Positions 1 through 10,812 of a stretch of DNA of 64,000 nucleotides are shown here, piece after piece. Under the pieces are notes generated by a model. The model was given only the letters and a program-made list of their open reading frames with translations, was not told where the DNA came from and searched no databases. Positions within the stretch are counted from its first letter, which is position 1. Every line of letters begins with the position of its first letter. A program made the position numbers and the translations under genes. The DNA comes from Nematopogon swammerdamellus (taxonomy: Eukaryota > Arthropoda > Insecta > Lepidoptera > Adelidae): assembly GCA_946902875.1 (NCBI GenBank), contig OX336340.1, positions 19,111,566 to 19,175,565 on the forward strand. The letters are read 5' to 3'.

Positions 1-178
1 ATATGTGTTATTATGGTGGATATAACAACAAATAATAAAAAAAATTAAAAGTAAAAAATTATGAGGGTTCCCATACAAGAAACGTGTTTTTTTTTTTCAA
101 ATGTTTTTTTATGATGCGGAAACCTCGGGGCGCGATTCCGACTTGTACTTAACCGGGGGTTTTTTTTTTAATTTTTTG
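1..178 (-). repeat. Dispersed repeat family A, truncated copy
   Basis: The stretch carries landmarks of a repeat seen at least seven more times in this window: 'tgtgttattatgg', 'ggatataacaac', 'catacaagaaacgtg', and a degraded end where 'ttggccggttt' is expected. Read on the minus strand the family starts with 'aaccggccaagtgcgag' and ends with 'ggaaccctaaaaa'. The window edge cuts off this copy. I do not recognise a coding part. Confidence 0.6.
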
Positions 179-586
179 GTTAAATGGGGCTGTGGCCGTG
201 TCAGTGCTTAGATACTTACATTATGTTTTCTCGCGAAATTGGTAATGGAGGGATCGATTCATTCACGGTCTAGGCTGGAATTCTGATGTGTTTTTTCTCT
301 TAATTTTTGCTTTACATCTATTTAATAAATAACTTATTTCCCACTTACATATTTTCACTACTGTTATTTTTATCCGTTTGCTTTAAAAAAGGAAATACAT
401 TCTTTCAGTTAGCTGAAACTTAAAAAAAAAATTCCACTTCGTTCCTACAAACAAAACTCATTACCCAAACACTGTACTTATTAATATTTCACTCACCAGA
501 TACTTGGAGAAGCAGGAGCGCTGCAGAGCGGATACGTGATAAGAACATCATCAGACCATCGCTCAATCCAAAACCAAGGACAAAGT
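179..586. other. AT-rich upstream region with a possible non-coding or coding 5' exon
   Basis: No open frame of note from 179 to about 499. A plausible acceptor (ends 'tttcactcaccag') precedes an open stretch 500-588 that ends at a good donor (gtaagt at 589). This stretch stays open in the frame of the downstream gene, so it could be a 5' exon, coding or untranslated. Confidence 0.35.
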
Positions 587-1621
587 ATGTAAGTGTTATT
601 ATTTTAAATAAAAAATAATAAAATAATTCCACTTCACTATTATTTAAGGAAATCTTACAAATAATATTTACCTACCCCTACTCTAATTATGTTAAACTTT
701 GCGACCACTGGTGCTATTTGGAATTTTACAGTATGTAGGTATTTAAAAAATATATTGAGTAGTCCTTGTTCTATGACTTAGTAGCGAACAAAAATAAGCA
801 TCTGAGTGATAAATAGATCAATCATTAAACGGGATGCTATACGCAAATGGAGTGGGCACATTATATTCTTTTTGGGGGAAATAAAAACCATATTTTAACT
901 GATTTGCAGGTCATCGTACAAGAACCCGTTCAATTCGGGCGATGAGGCGGAAGCTGGTTTAATCGCTCAGAAAAAGAAGAAGAACACAGGTGTTAAGCAA
1001 TCCAACGCTTCAGCAGAGAAGCATTCAACTACCGCTCGAATGTACGAGTTGTTTGGCACGGACAGCGAGAACGAAATCCCTCCGTCCGGTCAAGTTATCA
1101 GCAAGAAACGCGTCAACGGCAGTACAGGCAGCTTGAAGAGCGAGAAGTCAACGAAACGACCTCACGTTCCCGACAACTTGAGCTCTGACAGCGAGCGTGA
1201 GGTGCTTCCTTCCACCACCCGTGGTGTGAAGCCTAATCGCCGGGCCACCAGCAACATTAAACGTTCTGCACAACCCTCCAAGAAACGTGTCGCCGTTGAC
1301 CCCTTCGCTTCCGACGTGGAACCCGATGATGTGCCTGCATCGCCGGTGAGGAGTAAACAGTCATCATCTTCGTTAATCTGCTCGCTCGCCCGCAGGCAGG
1401 GAAATGGTTACTATAGGAGTGTCCTCGACAAAAAAGGGGAGTATTTTGCCGAACTGAAAGTTTATGTGGCAAAAGATATCGAAAAGATAAAGCCCATCGA
1501 TAGATGGCGACACGCGGTCATTGCGATAAAATCAAGGTTGGACGAAGACGAGGAAGCTTGGAAGTACCTCACTCGCTTTGTAACTTGTGAACGTAAAACA
1601 TTTGAAACGTCTAAGGTGTAG
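587..1621 (+). CDS. Unknown acidic/lysine-rich protein of the polymerase cassette, probably spliced
   Basis: The uninterrupted part starts at the in-frame ATG at 1040 (193 residues, stop at 1619-1621), but the frame is open back to an acceptor 'gatttgcag' ending at 909. A donor gtaagt begins at 589. Removing 589-909 joins the A and T at 587-588 to the G at 910 and creates an ATG in frame, giving about 237 residues. The N-terminal two thirds are low complexity, rich in Ser, Lys, Asp and Glu, with basic runs (KKKK near the new N-terminus, KKRV) that suggest nuclear location. The last 70 residues, after RRQGNGYYRSVLD, look folded: alternating charged and hydrophobic residues and a conserved-looking DRWRHAV...LDEDEEAWKYL stretch. 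It ends 51 nt before the polymerase frame on the same strand, so the two may share a transcript. I do not recognise the family; a DNA-binding or scaffold role is a guess. Confidence 0.55.
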
Positions 1622-1672
1622 TTTTCGTTTTTGTTTAAAAATTACGGTTTTACATTATGACACATATAGGTA

Positions 1673-4611
1673 ATGTTTAAATTATTTTTAGAGAAAATGT
1701 ATTGTGAAATTTGCAATAAAAATATACACAAAAATAAGTTTGGATATCATCAAAGAACTAATTTGCACAAAGCTAATGCTTTATTGAGCACAGATCTAGA
1801 AAATGTACACGTGATTACGTCAGCCTTCAAAAATAGAGTAAGAAGCTATCGCATAAATCCCGTTCGCGAATACGCCGACTCTAAAGAATTCCTTATCGAT
1901 ATCAGCACTCAAGTAGAATGTTTGATTAAAACAACTCTCCTCAAATATATTTCTTTAAAGGTTAACTTTGAATTGTACTGCTATTTTTCGTTGATAAAAA
2001 ATGGGGAACAGACATTGAAATCATTTAGTACTAGATATCAACCTGTCTTGCAAAGCACTAATGTATTAGATTTGATTATATCCACCGTAGAGAAGCTTGA
2101 CCTTAAATCGACCGAATTCGAACAACGCGAGTCCGGGTGGAGTTTCGAACGAATAAGTCACCTTGAAGTAAACATAAATAAATATACTCCTTTAAGAGGT
2201 GGAACGTATATCCCTCTACCTCAAGTTATTCAACATAAAAAGTGTTGCATTAACGTGAAAAATAATGACAATTGTTGCTTTTTATGGAGTATTATTGCAT
2301 ATTTATATCCCACAACGCGGAACGCGAACAGAGTTAGTACATATCCACACTACTCGACAGTTTTAAACACTGACGGTATGTCCTTACCACCGTCGTTTGA
2401 TGATATTAAAACATTTGAACGCAATAATCCTCGCATCAGTGTCAATATATATGGTGTGTCAAACAAAACTGAAATAAATGGCCCCCTATACGTTACTGAG
2501 AAGCGAAAACTACATCACATAAATTTACTTTTCATCGAAAAGGGTGAAAAAAGTCACTATTGCTTAATAAAAAATCTTCCACGGTTGGTGCGTTCACAAA
2601 TAACCCATCACCATGGTAAAATATTCTTATGTGAAGAATGCTTGCTTCCTTTTTCTAACGAGAGCAAGTTTGAAAATCATGACTGTTCGCGAGTTCGAGT
2701 TATCTTAGCGCAGGAAAATAAATGTCTTCAGTTCGAACACTATGAAAGGACACAAAGGGTGCCTTTCGTTATATACGCTGATTTTGAAAGTATGTTACGC
2801 GCTTGTTCAGAAAAAGAAACCAATAAAACTGAACGAACTCGATGTGTTAACATTCACATACCTACATGCTTCGGGTATTATATTTGCTCCTCTGTCAAAC
2901 CAGAATTGAATAAGTTGGTAACCTACCGTGGACCTGATTGTGTTAAAACATTTATTCATAAACTAACTAAAGATGTGTTGAGATTGCAGAATATTTTAAG
3001 CTATAATGCACCAATGAAACCATTAACAGTTGAGCAAAAAAATATATTGAATGAAGCTGAGAAATGTTACATCTGTAAGGAACTGCTGTTCGGTGACTGT
3101 GTTAGCGATCATGATCATTTAACAGGTAAATTTCGCGGGCCGGCCCATTCTCAATGTAATTTAGTTCTTCGCAAATGCCCCTTCATACCGATATTTTTTC
3201 ATAACTTATCGGGTTACGATTGTCACTTGTTTATAACTGAATTAGCAAATACGAAAGGACGTATAAAAGTCATACCGAAGAACAAAGAAAATTATATCAG
3301 TTTTACGAAGTTTTTACCACTAGGTGATGGTCGGTTTGCTCAAATGAAATTTATAGATTCTTTTAGATTTCTTAGTTCAAGCCTTGAGAAACTCAGTAAA
3401 AGCTTAAAAAGTGATGATTTCAAACATTTAAAACGGATATTTAATGATTCAGATCTTTTCAACCTATTGCGTCAAAAAGGTGTCTATCCATATGATTATA
3501 TGGATTCGCTCGACAAATATGAAGAGACTACGTTACCGAATATTTCAGATTTTTATAACAGACTTACTGGAACACATATTACGCAAAGTGAATATGATCA
3601 TGCCCAGAATGTCTGGCACATTTTTGGTGTAAGAAACTTTGGAGAATATACAGACCTCTACCTAAAATCTGACATACTTTTGCTGTGTGACGTATTTGAA
3701 AATTTTCGAGAGATGAGTTTAGAATTTTACAAACTTGATCCAGCTTATTATATTACATCACCAGGTTTAAGTTGGGACGCAATGTTGTTGTACACAAAGG
3801 TAAAACTGGAACTAGTTTCAGATTTGGAAATATATGAATTTTTAGAAAAAGGCGTTCGCGGAGGTCTCGCCCAAAGTATACTGCGATATGCTAAAGCAAA
3901 TAATAGATATTTATCAGATTATGATAAAAACGAAAGAACGTCTTTCCTGGTGTATCTGGATTGTAATAACTTGTACGGTTTTGTAATGATGAGGAAATTG
4001 CCTATAGCCAACTTTCGATTTCTGAGCGTGAATGAAGTTGAGAAATTTAATGTTTGCGATGTGGACGATGACTCAGACGTGGGATATATTCTGGAAGTCG
4101 ACATGGATTATCCTGAATATCTCCACGACGCTCATGCAGATTTACCATTTGCTCCTGAGAAATTCACCCCCATTAATGGTACAAATAATAAACTCATTGC
4201 AAGTCTATACAACAAGAACAAATACGTTATTCATTATATTCATTTGAAAGCTTGTATACATAACGGTTTAATTTTAAAAAAAATTCACAGGGTGCTTACA
4301 TTTACACAAACACATTTTTTAAAGAAATATATCGAGCTTAATACTTCTCTACGCAAACAAGCTAAGTCAGAATTTGAAAAGGACAACTTCAAATTATATA
4401 ATAATGCAATATTTGGAAAGACCATTGAAAATAAACGCAATCAAGTCGATGTGAAGTTAGCAAATGTATGGAGAGACCATACAAATCTGACAAACAAAGT
4501 TCTCGGGGCAGGTAAATTGATTTCTCGACCTAACTTCAAAAATATCTCTGTATTTTCTGAAAATTTGGTCGCTATTCAGCTGAACCCGACTGAAATTGTT
4601 TTGGACAGACC
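1673..4611 (+). pseudogene. Family B DNA polymerase (Polinton/bidnavirus-like), 5' part, split by a retrotransposon
   Basis: About 980 residues before the retrotransposon. Domains by residue from the ATG at 1673: C2H2-type finger (C11, C14, H26, H32); a cysteine-protease-like patch with N-D-N-C-C-F-L-W at 198-205 and H-Y at 295-296, reminiscent of OTU folds; a second finger (C320, C323, H336); Exo I D370-F-E372; an HNH/endonuclease VII-like zinc module (C465, C468, D479-H-D-H482, C495-N); Exo II with H510-N-L-S-G-Y-D516; Exo III Y663-x3-D667; palm motif A (D763-C-N-N-L-Y-G); motif B (K907...N911-A-I-F-G915). Motif C lies beyond the insertion. In this family the exonuclease proofreads and the palm copies DNA, often with protein priming. 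The start may instead be the ATG at 1697, which has a better context (gaaaATG) and opens directly at the zinc finger. No stop or frameshift is seen up to 4611. The family call is firm; the exact element class is not. Confidence 0.85.
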
Positions 4612-4874
4612 TGTGCCGGACACGACACATCGGTCCGATGCGACGCGGTTACCGCACCCCGCGCCCCTCTGGCGCGGCGTGCGTCCGCGCTCGCCTCGGC
4701 CCGCCGCCCTGGCAGTCGATCACACCACGGAGTCAAGTATAGTCGCTTTGAGTCAATAATAATTTCTAAGTCGTTTTATTACACGTTTATACACAGCTAT
4801 CATAGTGTTTCATTTGGACCTTAAACACTAACACCCTACATAGGACACTCGCATATAGTAGCAAAAGTGCCACA
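4612..4874 (+). repeat. 5' LTR
   Basis: 263 bp, TGTGCC...GCCACA. The first 120 bp are very GC-rich compared with the surrounding AT-rich DNA; the rest is AT-rich. By eye it matches the LTR at 10813-11075 base for base. The polymerase frame runs by chance 148 bp into it (to a stop at 4757-4759), which adds an artefactual basic/proline-rich tail to a naive translation. Confidence 0.92.
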
Positions 4875-4876
4875 AC

Positions 4877-4894
4877 TGGTGACCCCGACGTGAT
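4877..4894 (+). other. Primer binding site for tRNA-Trp
   Basis: TGGTGACCCCGACGTGAT lies 2 nt after the 5' LTR. It is complementary to the 3' end of metazoan tRNA-Trp including CCA, and is the same 18-nt site known from avian retroviruses that use tRNA-Trp. It primes minus-strand DNA synthesis. The assignment uses the known tRNA sequence from memory. Confidence 0.8.
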
Positions 4895-4981
4895 TCGCGC
4901 GCGAGTTAATTGTGGACATCTAGTGTTTTAGTGACATTCAGTGTTTTAAGTGACATTTAGTTTGAGTAGAGACTGGGAATC

Positions 4982-5857
4982 ATGAGTAACGACGGAGAGC
5001 ATGCACACTTAGTGGCGCAAGATGCAACACCGTGTGGGGCGACAGGTGAATTGGCGGCTTTGTCGGTGTCAAGCCGCATTCCAAAGTTTTGGCGGCAACA
5101 ACCTAAACTGTGGTTCATACAGTTTGAGGCCATCACGGCTTCGCAGAGGCTGAGCGACGACCAACGGTGGCAGACGGTCATCGCAAAATTGCAGCCCCCC
5201 GACCTGCAACAGGTGAGCGATCTGCTCACCTCACCTCCGCCAGAGCGCAGGTACGATGCGCTGAAAGCGCGTCTAATCTCCGCAAATGCAGACTCGGAAC
5301 TCCGGCAGTTTCAAAAACTGCTCGGAGAAATGCAGTTGGGTGACCAACGACCGTCGCAGCTCCTCCGACGTATGCGGGACCTGGCACGAGATAAGGTGAG
5401 CGACGACGCCCTTAAATTCTTGTGGGCCGGTCACCTCCCGACGGCTGTACGCGCTGTCCTGGCAGTAAGCGACAAGGAGAGTTTAGAAGACCTAGCCGTC
5501 ATTGCAGACAGCGTCCTTGAAAACACACGCTGCACTCAGGTGAACGAACTTGCACCTGCACCTGTCGCATCACAGTCATGTGAAATGCAGGCGTCAGTCG
5601 CCGCTCTCGCCACACAAATGGCACGCATGTGTGCCGAAATCGCCTCGATACGCGATGAGCAGGCTCAACAGCGACGCCCGCACCGTCCCCGCTCGCGGAC
5701 ACCGGCACACAGGTACAGATCCAGCTCGCGTACAGGTGCATCGGAACAGAAGGCCGGCTGGCTATGCTGGTACCACCATACATTCCGCGAGAAGGCCAAC
5801 AAATGTGAGCAGCCATGCGCGTGGAAGGACCAGACGAAAATGCAATCGGAAAACTAG
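4982..5857 (+). CDS. gag: Gag of gypsy retrotransposon
   Basis: 291 residues from an ATG in context aatcATGag. Residues near 35-130 (PKFWRQQPKLWFIQFEA to the LLRRMRDLA region) fit the capsid-type core of insect gypsy Gag: W-x3-P-x-L-W-F near the start and a following helical repeat pattern. The C-terminus is Arg/Ser-rich and then has a C-W-Y-H-x3-F-x4-N-K-C-x3-C-A-W motif, a non-CCHC zinc-binding-like ending typical of one group of insect gypsy Gags. It overlaps pol by about 49 nt in another frame. Role: builds the particle and binds RNA. Confidence 0.85.
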   Translation: MSNDGEHAHLVAQDATPCGATGELAALSVSSRIPKFWRQQPKLWFIQFEAITASQRLSDDQRWQTVIAKLQPPDLQQVSDLLTSPPPERRYDALKARLISANADSELRQFQKLLGEMQLGDQRPSQLLRRMRDLARDKVSDDALKFLWAGHLPTAVRAVLAVSDKESLEDLAVIADSVLENTRCTQVNELAPAPVASQSCEMQASVAALATQMARMCAEIASIRDEQAQQRRPHRPRSRTPAHRYRSSSRTGASEQKAGWLCWYHHTFREKANKCEQPCAWKDQTKMQSEN

Positions 5858-8800
5858 ACGCAGTGCAGCCTAAGGCGGAGGTCTGCACATTGGAAAATTC
5901 CAAACGCCTTTATATAACCGACCGCAACTCGGGCATAAATTTTCTCATAGACTCCGGAGCAGACATCTCGGTGCTGAGTAGGAACAAAGGCTCACCCTCG
6001 GATTATGTTTTATACGCGGCAAATGGGTCGGCGATAACCACATACGGTGAGAAGTCACTAACTCTCGATCTCGGACTAAGAAGGCCATACAAATGGAGTT
6101 TCGTGGAGGCGAACGTGCGGATGCCTATAATAGGCGCAGATTTCTTGGAGTATCATAACCTGCTCGTGGATCTGAGGAATCGACGTCTAATCGATGGTAC
6201 AACGGAACTCCACGTGAAAACTACATCAATATCGTCCGATCAACCGACAATAAAAACCGTCTGCGCCGGCGACCCATTTGGTGAGATAATAGCCTCCTTC
6301 CCCAACGTAACAAAGCCGTCCGTTTTCGGAAAGGAAGCCATAAAACACAGCGTCGAGCACTATATTGAGACAAAAGGCCCCCCCGTTCACTGCCGACCTA
6401 GACCCCTTGCTCCGGACAAGTACAAAAAAGTTAAACAGGAAATCGAGACAATGCTCGAACTCGGTATTATACAACCCAGTAAGAGTCCGTGGGCTTCGCC
6501 GATACATGTGGTCGACAAGAAAAACGGCGACATCAGAATCGTAGGTGATTACCGATTACTCAATGGAAACACGATTTTGGACGCATATCCCACTCCACGA
6601 TTACATGACTTCACCTACATTTTACACAACAAAAGGGTATTCTCCAAGATTGATCTTAACAAAGCTTACCATCAAATACCGGTTCGTAAAGAAGACATTC
6701 CTAAGACAGCGGTAACCACACCTGTCGGCCTGTTTGAATATCGACGCATGTGCTTCGGCCTAAAAAACGCTGGGATGTCTTTCTGCAGGTTTATTCACAC
6801 CGTTCTACAAGGACTAGATTATGTCTTCGCCTACGTTGACGATATAATAATAGCATCCGAGGACGAGGAAGCACACAAAAAACATCTGCGAGAAGTCTTA
6901 CGACGCCTCGACGCGCACGGCATTACTTTAAACATGCAGAAGTCAGAATTCAAACGGTCACAGCTGACATTCCTTGGATACTCCGTTTCCCCGGAAGGGA
7001 TCACTCCGCTACCCGAAAGAGTCTCAGCGTTGAGCAATTACAAAAAACCCACCACGGTTCTCGAGTTACGACGATTCATTGGTGCCATAAATTTCTATCG
7101 AGAATGCTTGCCAAACGCTGCAGTTTATTTAGCACCACTCAATAGATATTTGGTGAACTCAAAGAAACGAGACAAAACAATAATTCAATGGACACCGGAG
7201 GCAGACGTCGCTTTCGAAAATTGTAAAGAGGCAATTAAGAATGCGTGTATGTTGGCGCACCCCGCAGCGGGAGCTCAACTAAGCATAATGACAGATGCCA
7301 GCAACACTAGTGTCGGAGCTGTATTGCACCAACATTCATCAAAGGGGAGAGAGCCATTGGGTTTCTTTAGTAAGACGTTGAGTGAGACACAGCGCAAATA
7401 CAGCACATACGACCGAGAGCTGTTAGGTATCTACATGGCGGTCAAGCACTTCCGTCGGCTCATCGAGGGATCGTTTGTTAAAGTTTATTGCGACCACAAA
7501 CCTCTAACTTTCGCCTTCAAGAAAAACGAAACAACTAATGATACGCCGAGACGATTACGCCAGCTTGACTACATATCACAATTCGTGTCAAGCATCGAAC
7601 ACATCGCCGGCGAAGACAATCCTGTGGCAGATTTTCTGTCACGCCTCGCCGAAATCAATTGTCCCAGCGCAATAGACTATGAGAAACTGGCACTAGAACA
7701 ACAAGCAGACGAAGAGCTGAAGGAATTTATTTCACGAGAAAACTCAACTCTTCGATTAGTTCAGATTCCGGCCATCAAATTGAATGTTTATTGTGACACG
7801 ACCGGCGGAAAGACAAGGCCGTACCTCACGAAGAACTTTCGCCATCAAGCCTTCACGACCATACATGGTATTTCACATCCAGGCGTAAGAGGAACGCGCA
7901 GGCTGATGAAGGAGAAATTCTTTTGGCCCGGCATGCTGAACGACGTCAAGGAGTGGACAAAGTCGTGCCTACCATGCCAGAAGTCGAAGGTATCACGGCA
8001 TACAAAGTCGCCATTTGGGAAGTATGAACCAAGTGATCGGTTTCAGCACCTGAATGTGGACATGGTTGGTCCACTCATGCCTTCAAATGGATACCGCTAC
8101 GCAGTGACGATCGAGGACCGAGCAACAAATTGGCCAGAGGCAATCCCCGTCAGCGACATGTCGGCAGAAACTGTCGCGAGGGTTGTCTACGAGCACTGGA
8201 TTGTCCGTTTCGGCTGCCCCCTACGAATTTCCACAGATCAAGGACGTAACTTCGAGGCAGAGCTGTTTCAGAACCTCGCGAAGTGCATGGGTATTAAAAA
8301 AATCAGGACAACCAGCTATCACCCGCAATCGAACGGCCTTATCGAAAATTTTCACCGAAGTATGAAAGCAGCATTAATGGCCCGATCAAACAGCGAGAAC
8401 TGGGCAGAAGAATTACCATCAGTTTTATATGGTCTAAGAGCAGCTCTTCGAGACGACACATCAATCAGCGCAGCTGAAATGGTTTATGGAACCACTATTA
8501 GACTGCCGGGAGAGTTTTTCGAACCTTCACCAACATCGTACACCGTCGACGAGAGCTATGTGGACAAACTTCGCGAACACATAAGCAAAATAGCTTCTGT
8601 ACCTAAGCGCGAAGCTAGGCAGACGTCAGTTTTTGTGCATCCGGAACTAAGTAGGTGCACACACGTGTTCGTCAGGTGTGATCGCGTGACACGACCTCTC
8701 ACACCACCTTACGAAGGACCGTTCCCGGTAATAAAAAAGAAAGACAAATATTTTATAGTAAAACTTCCTAACAGGGAAGTCGCAATAACATTGGACAGGC

Positions 8801-8997
8801 TGAAACCGGCTTTCTTACCCAACGATGAAAGAAACGGTTCACGCGACGCACCTGCCGACTCCGCCCAAGTACCTACAACGAAGCCTAGTCCCACATCTCC
8901 TACCCATAATTCAAGTGAGACAGACACTACAATACCATATCACGTGTCTAAGTTCGGTAGAATATGTAAAAAAACTGTTCGTTTTGCAGACCAATAA
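5809..8997 (+). CDS. pol: Pol polyprotein: protease, RT, RNase H, integrase
   Basis: The frame opens at 5809, first ATG at 5815, 1060 residues from there. It is in the -1 frame relative to gag, so it needs a -1 frameshift inside 5809-5857 or internal initiation; I see only a weak candidate slip site (gGAAAAC at 5848-5854). Residues counted from the ATG at 5815: protease D46-S-G; RT with Y340-V-D-D; RNase H starting near MTDASN and ending DNPVADFLSRL; integrase H2C2 finger (HGISHPG...CLPCQ), then D749, D808, E844, giving D-x58-D-x35-E; a C-terminal GPY/F-like module (PPYEGPFPVI). No stop or frameshift. All catalytic residues I can check are present, so the protein may be active. Confidence 0.92.
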   Translation, partial: AAMRVEGPDENAIGKLDAVQPKAEVCTLENSKRLYITDRNSGINFLIDSGADISVLSRNKGSPSDYVLYAANGSAITTYGEKSLTLDLGLRRPYKWSFVEANVRMPIIGADFLEYHNLLVDLRNRRLIDGTTELHVKTTSISSDQPTIKTVCAGDPFGEIIASFPNVTKPSVFGKEAIKHSVEHYIETKGPPVHCRPRPLAPDKYKKVKQEIETMLELGIIQPSKSPWASPIHVVDKKNGDIRIVGDYRLLNGNTILDAYPTPRLHDFTYILHNKRVFSKIDLNKAYHQIPVRKEDIPKTAVTTPVGLFEYRRMCFGLKNAGMSFCRFIHTVLQGLDYVFAYVDDIIIASEDEEAHKKHLREVLRRLDAHGITLNMQKSEFKRSQLTFLGYSVSPEGITPLPERVSALSNYKKPTTVLELRRFIGAINFYRECLPNAAVYLAPLNRYLVNSKKRDKTIIQWTPEADVAFENCKEAIKNACMLAHPAAGAQLSIMTDASNTSVGAVLHQHSSKGREPLGFFSKTLSETQRKYSTYDRELLGIYMAVKHFRRLIEGSFVKVYCDHKPLTFAFKKNETTNDTPRRLRQLDYISQFVSSIEHIAGEDNPVADFLSRLAEINCPSAIDYEKLALEQQADEELKEFISRENSTLRLVQIPAIKLNVYCDTTGGKTRPYLTKNFRHQAFTTIHGISHPGVRGTRRLMKEKFFWPGMLNDVKEWTKSCLPCQKSKVSRHTKSPFGKYEPSDRFQHLNVDMVGPLMPSNGYRYAVTIEDRATNWPEAIPVSDMSAETVARVVYEHWIVRFGCPLRISTDQGRNFEAELFQNLAKCMGIKKIRTTSYHPQSNGLIENFHRSMKAALMARSNSENWAEELPSVLYGLRAALRDDTSISAAEMVYGTTIRLPGEFFEPSPTSYTVDESYVDKLREHISKIASVPKREARQTSVFVHPELSRCTHVFVRCDRVTRPLTPPYEGPFPVIKKKDKYFIVKLPNREVAITLDRLKPAFLPNDERNGSRDAPADSAQVPTTKPSPTSPTHNSSETDTTIPYHVSKFGRICKKTVRFADQ

Positions 8998-10524
8998 CTT
9001 TCGTTTCATTCTCACCCATATCGACGACCAGCTGAGTGCCGGTCAGCGTCCCGGTTTGTCTGTGAACCATAAAAATAGTGAAAGTGCAGTGAAATAAACA
9101 AATAACAGGTGTATCTGAGGCGCTAAGCCCCATCCAAACAAAGTGCAATGGTGTGGACAAAAAATTACCATAAAACTATTACAAACAATAATGATACTCG
9201 AACTGTTTATTGCTTGCACCAGAAACATTATGAAAGGACTAATATTACGCTATTTACTTTATACTTCTTACTTTTATGTCGTGATTATAGTTATGTTAAT
9301 AATATGTTGCTTAAAATGAGTTCAATGTAAACTTTCTTTGTGTCACATAATCTATTTGAAAGTGATAAATGTGCATGTATTAGTTTTAACAAAGCCGCAA
9401 TCAATCTTAGAAATCGCAATAACGTTTTGTGAGTTGTATTAGGAAGCATACAAATGTTGGAAAACCTGTCGTTTAACATCCGTCAAGGAAATCTACGACA
9501 GATCCGTCAACTTGTTAGAGTATCGTTTCATTCGCATCACTTATATTTTATAACAATAGCGCTAATACCTGCTGTTCCAAGATACACTGAATAGTTTGTA
9601 ATTTAATTTGAACATTTAATAGTTTTAATTTATTGTATAATGTTTAATTTGTAAGATTAGACACAAATATCGCAAGATCGTACGTAGTTATAACTATAAC
9701 TTATAATAACGCACGTTTCATCAAATGCATTCTTGTTCAAACAATAAACCTCGTTCGTACACACGGGCGTAAAGCACTTATGCTGAGAGATGTAAAGAAT
9801 TTTACGACAACGGAAGGTTACGCACAAAACTCCATGCCCAACGCTTGTAGTTTTGCCTGATCGCAATGTCGATTTTTCATAATACACTTACTCATTACTT
9901 TTACTTAATTAATAGTCGTAGTATGCATGCATCTTAACGTAATCAGTAAATTATAGAAGAAATGTATTATATTTTACACCATTATTTTCATACAGCGGTA
10001 TGGTTTATTGATTTTGTGTAAATTTACACCTCATTCTGTGTTAGTTAGTACTTCGAATTAGTTAAAAAGTTAGTGTAGAAATTTTAATGGTACGTGTTCT
10101 CAAATCTATGCCTATGCCTATCTACGATTGTGTTATGTAATAGGTATTAAGCTTAGTCATACTTGTGTGTGAAATTATTGGCGGTCTCTCTCTTTGCAAA
10201 ACAAAAGGACTCTCGCCTCAGCGGTTTTTACGACCGCATTGGTGAGCACAATCATCTAGGGTCATTGTTAGGATAGTTTTATTGCACCTCTTCAAATTTT
10301 TCAAGTGTCTCTTTTGTACGCCATCATTTCTGTGGTTCCTGGCACCCTGTATGTTATTGAAATGTTTTTATCTTTCTCATCGTGTTTATATCTCGTCTTT
10401 AAAATGTTTTCTATATTTGTAGTAAGTGGAGGCAGTCGTATAAAATCAGATAATTGTCACAAGCAATGAACGATTCGTAATTAAAGGTAATTTTGGTAAT
10501 GTTGTAATGACAAATTTTTTTCAT
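8998..10524 (+). other. Retrotransposon 3' untranslated region, no env found
   Basis: 1.5 kb between the pol stop and the polypurine tract. It is AT-rich with no open frame above about 90 codons and no signal peptide plus transmembrane arrangement, so I see no envelope gene. Unusually long for an env-less gypsy element; it may be the remains of a lost third frame. Confidence 0.6.
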
Positions 10525-10539
10525 AAAGGGGGAAATTGA
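10525..10539 (+). other. Polypurine tract
   Basis: 'ataaagggggaaattga' ends immediately before the LTR at 10540. A G-rich purine run at this place is the usual primer for plus-strand DNA synthesis in LTR elements. Confidence 0.8.
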
Positions 10540-10801
10540 TGTGCCGGACACGACACATCGGTCCGATGCGACGCGGTTACCGCACCCCGCGCCTCTCTGG
10601 CGCGGCGTGCGTCCGCGCTCGCCTCGGCCCGCCGCCCTGGCAGTCGATCACACACGGAGTCAAGTATAGTCGCTTTGAGTCAATAATAATTTCTAAGTCG
10701 TTTTATTACACGTTTATACACAGCTATCATAGTGTTTCATTTGGACCTTAAACACTAACACCCTACATAGGACACTCGCATATAGTAGCTAAAGTGCCAC
10801 A
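10540..10801 (+). repeat. Middle LTR
   Basis: 262 bp. Compared with the outer LTRs I count three differences: C to T in the GC-rich part (gcgcctctc versus gcgcccctc), loss of one C (cacacacgg versus cacaccacgg), and 'agctaaag' for 'agcaaaag'. It sits directly after the polypurine tract, so by position it is the 3' LTR of the coding copy. Confidence 0.9.
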
Positions 10802-10812
10802 ACTGGAATTGA
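10802..10812 (+). other. 11-bp spacer between tandem LTRs
   Basis: Sequence actggaattga. The first 5 bases match the start of the internal region after the 5' LTR (actgg at 4875-4879), and the last 6 match the end of the internal region before the middle LTR (aattga). It is what is left of an internal region after deletion of everything between its two ends. Confidence 0.85.

Noticed and set aside
4612..4759. Continuation of the polymerase frame as a basic, proline-rich tail
   Set aside because: It is translation of the 5' LTR; the true continuation lies after the retrotransposon.
8998..10524. Possible env or third gene in the retrotransposon
   Set aside because: Only frames under about 90 codons, without signal peptide, membrane segment or family resemblance.
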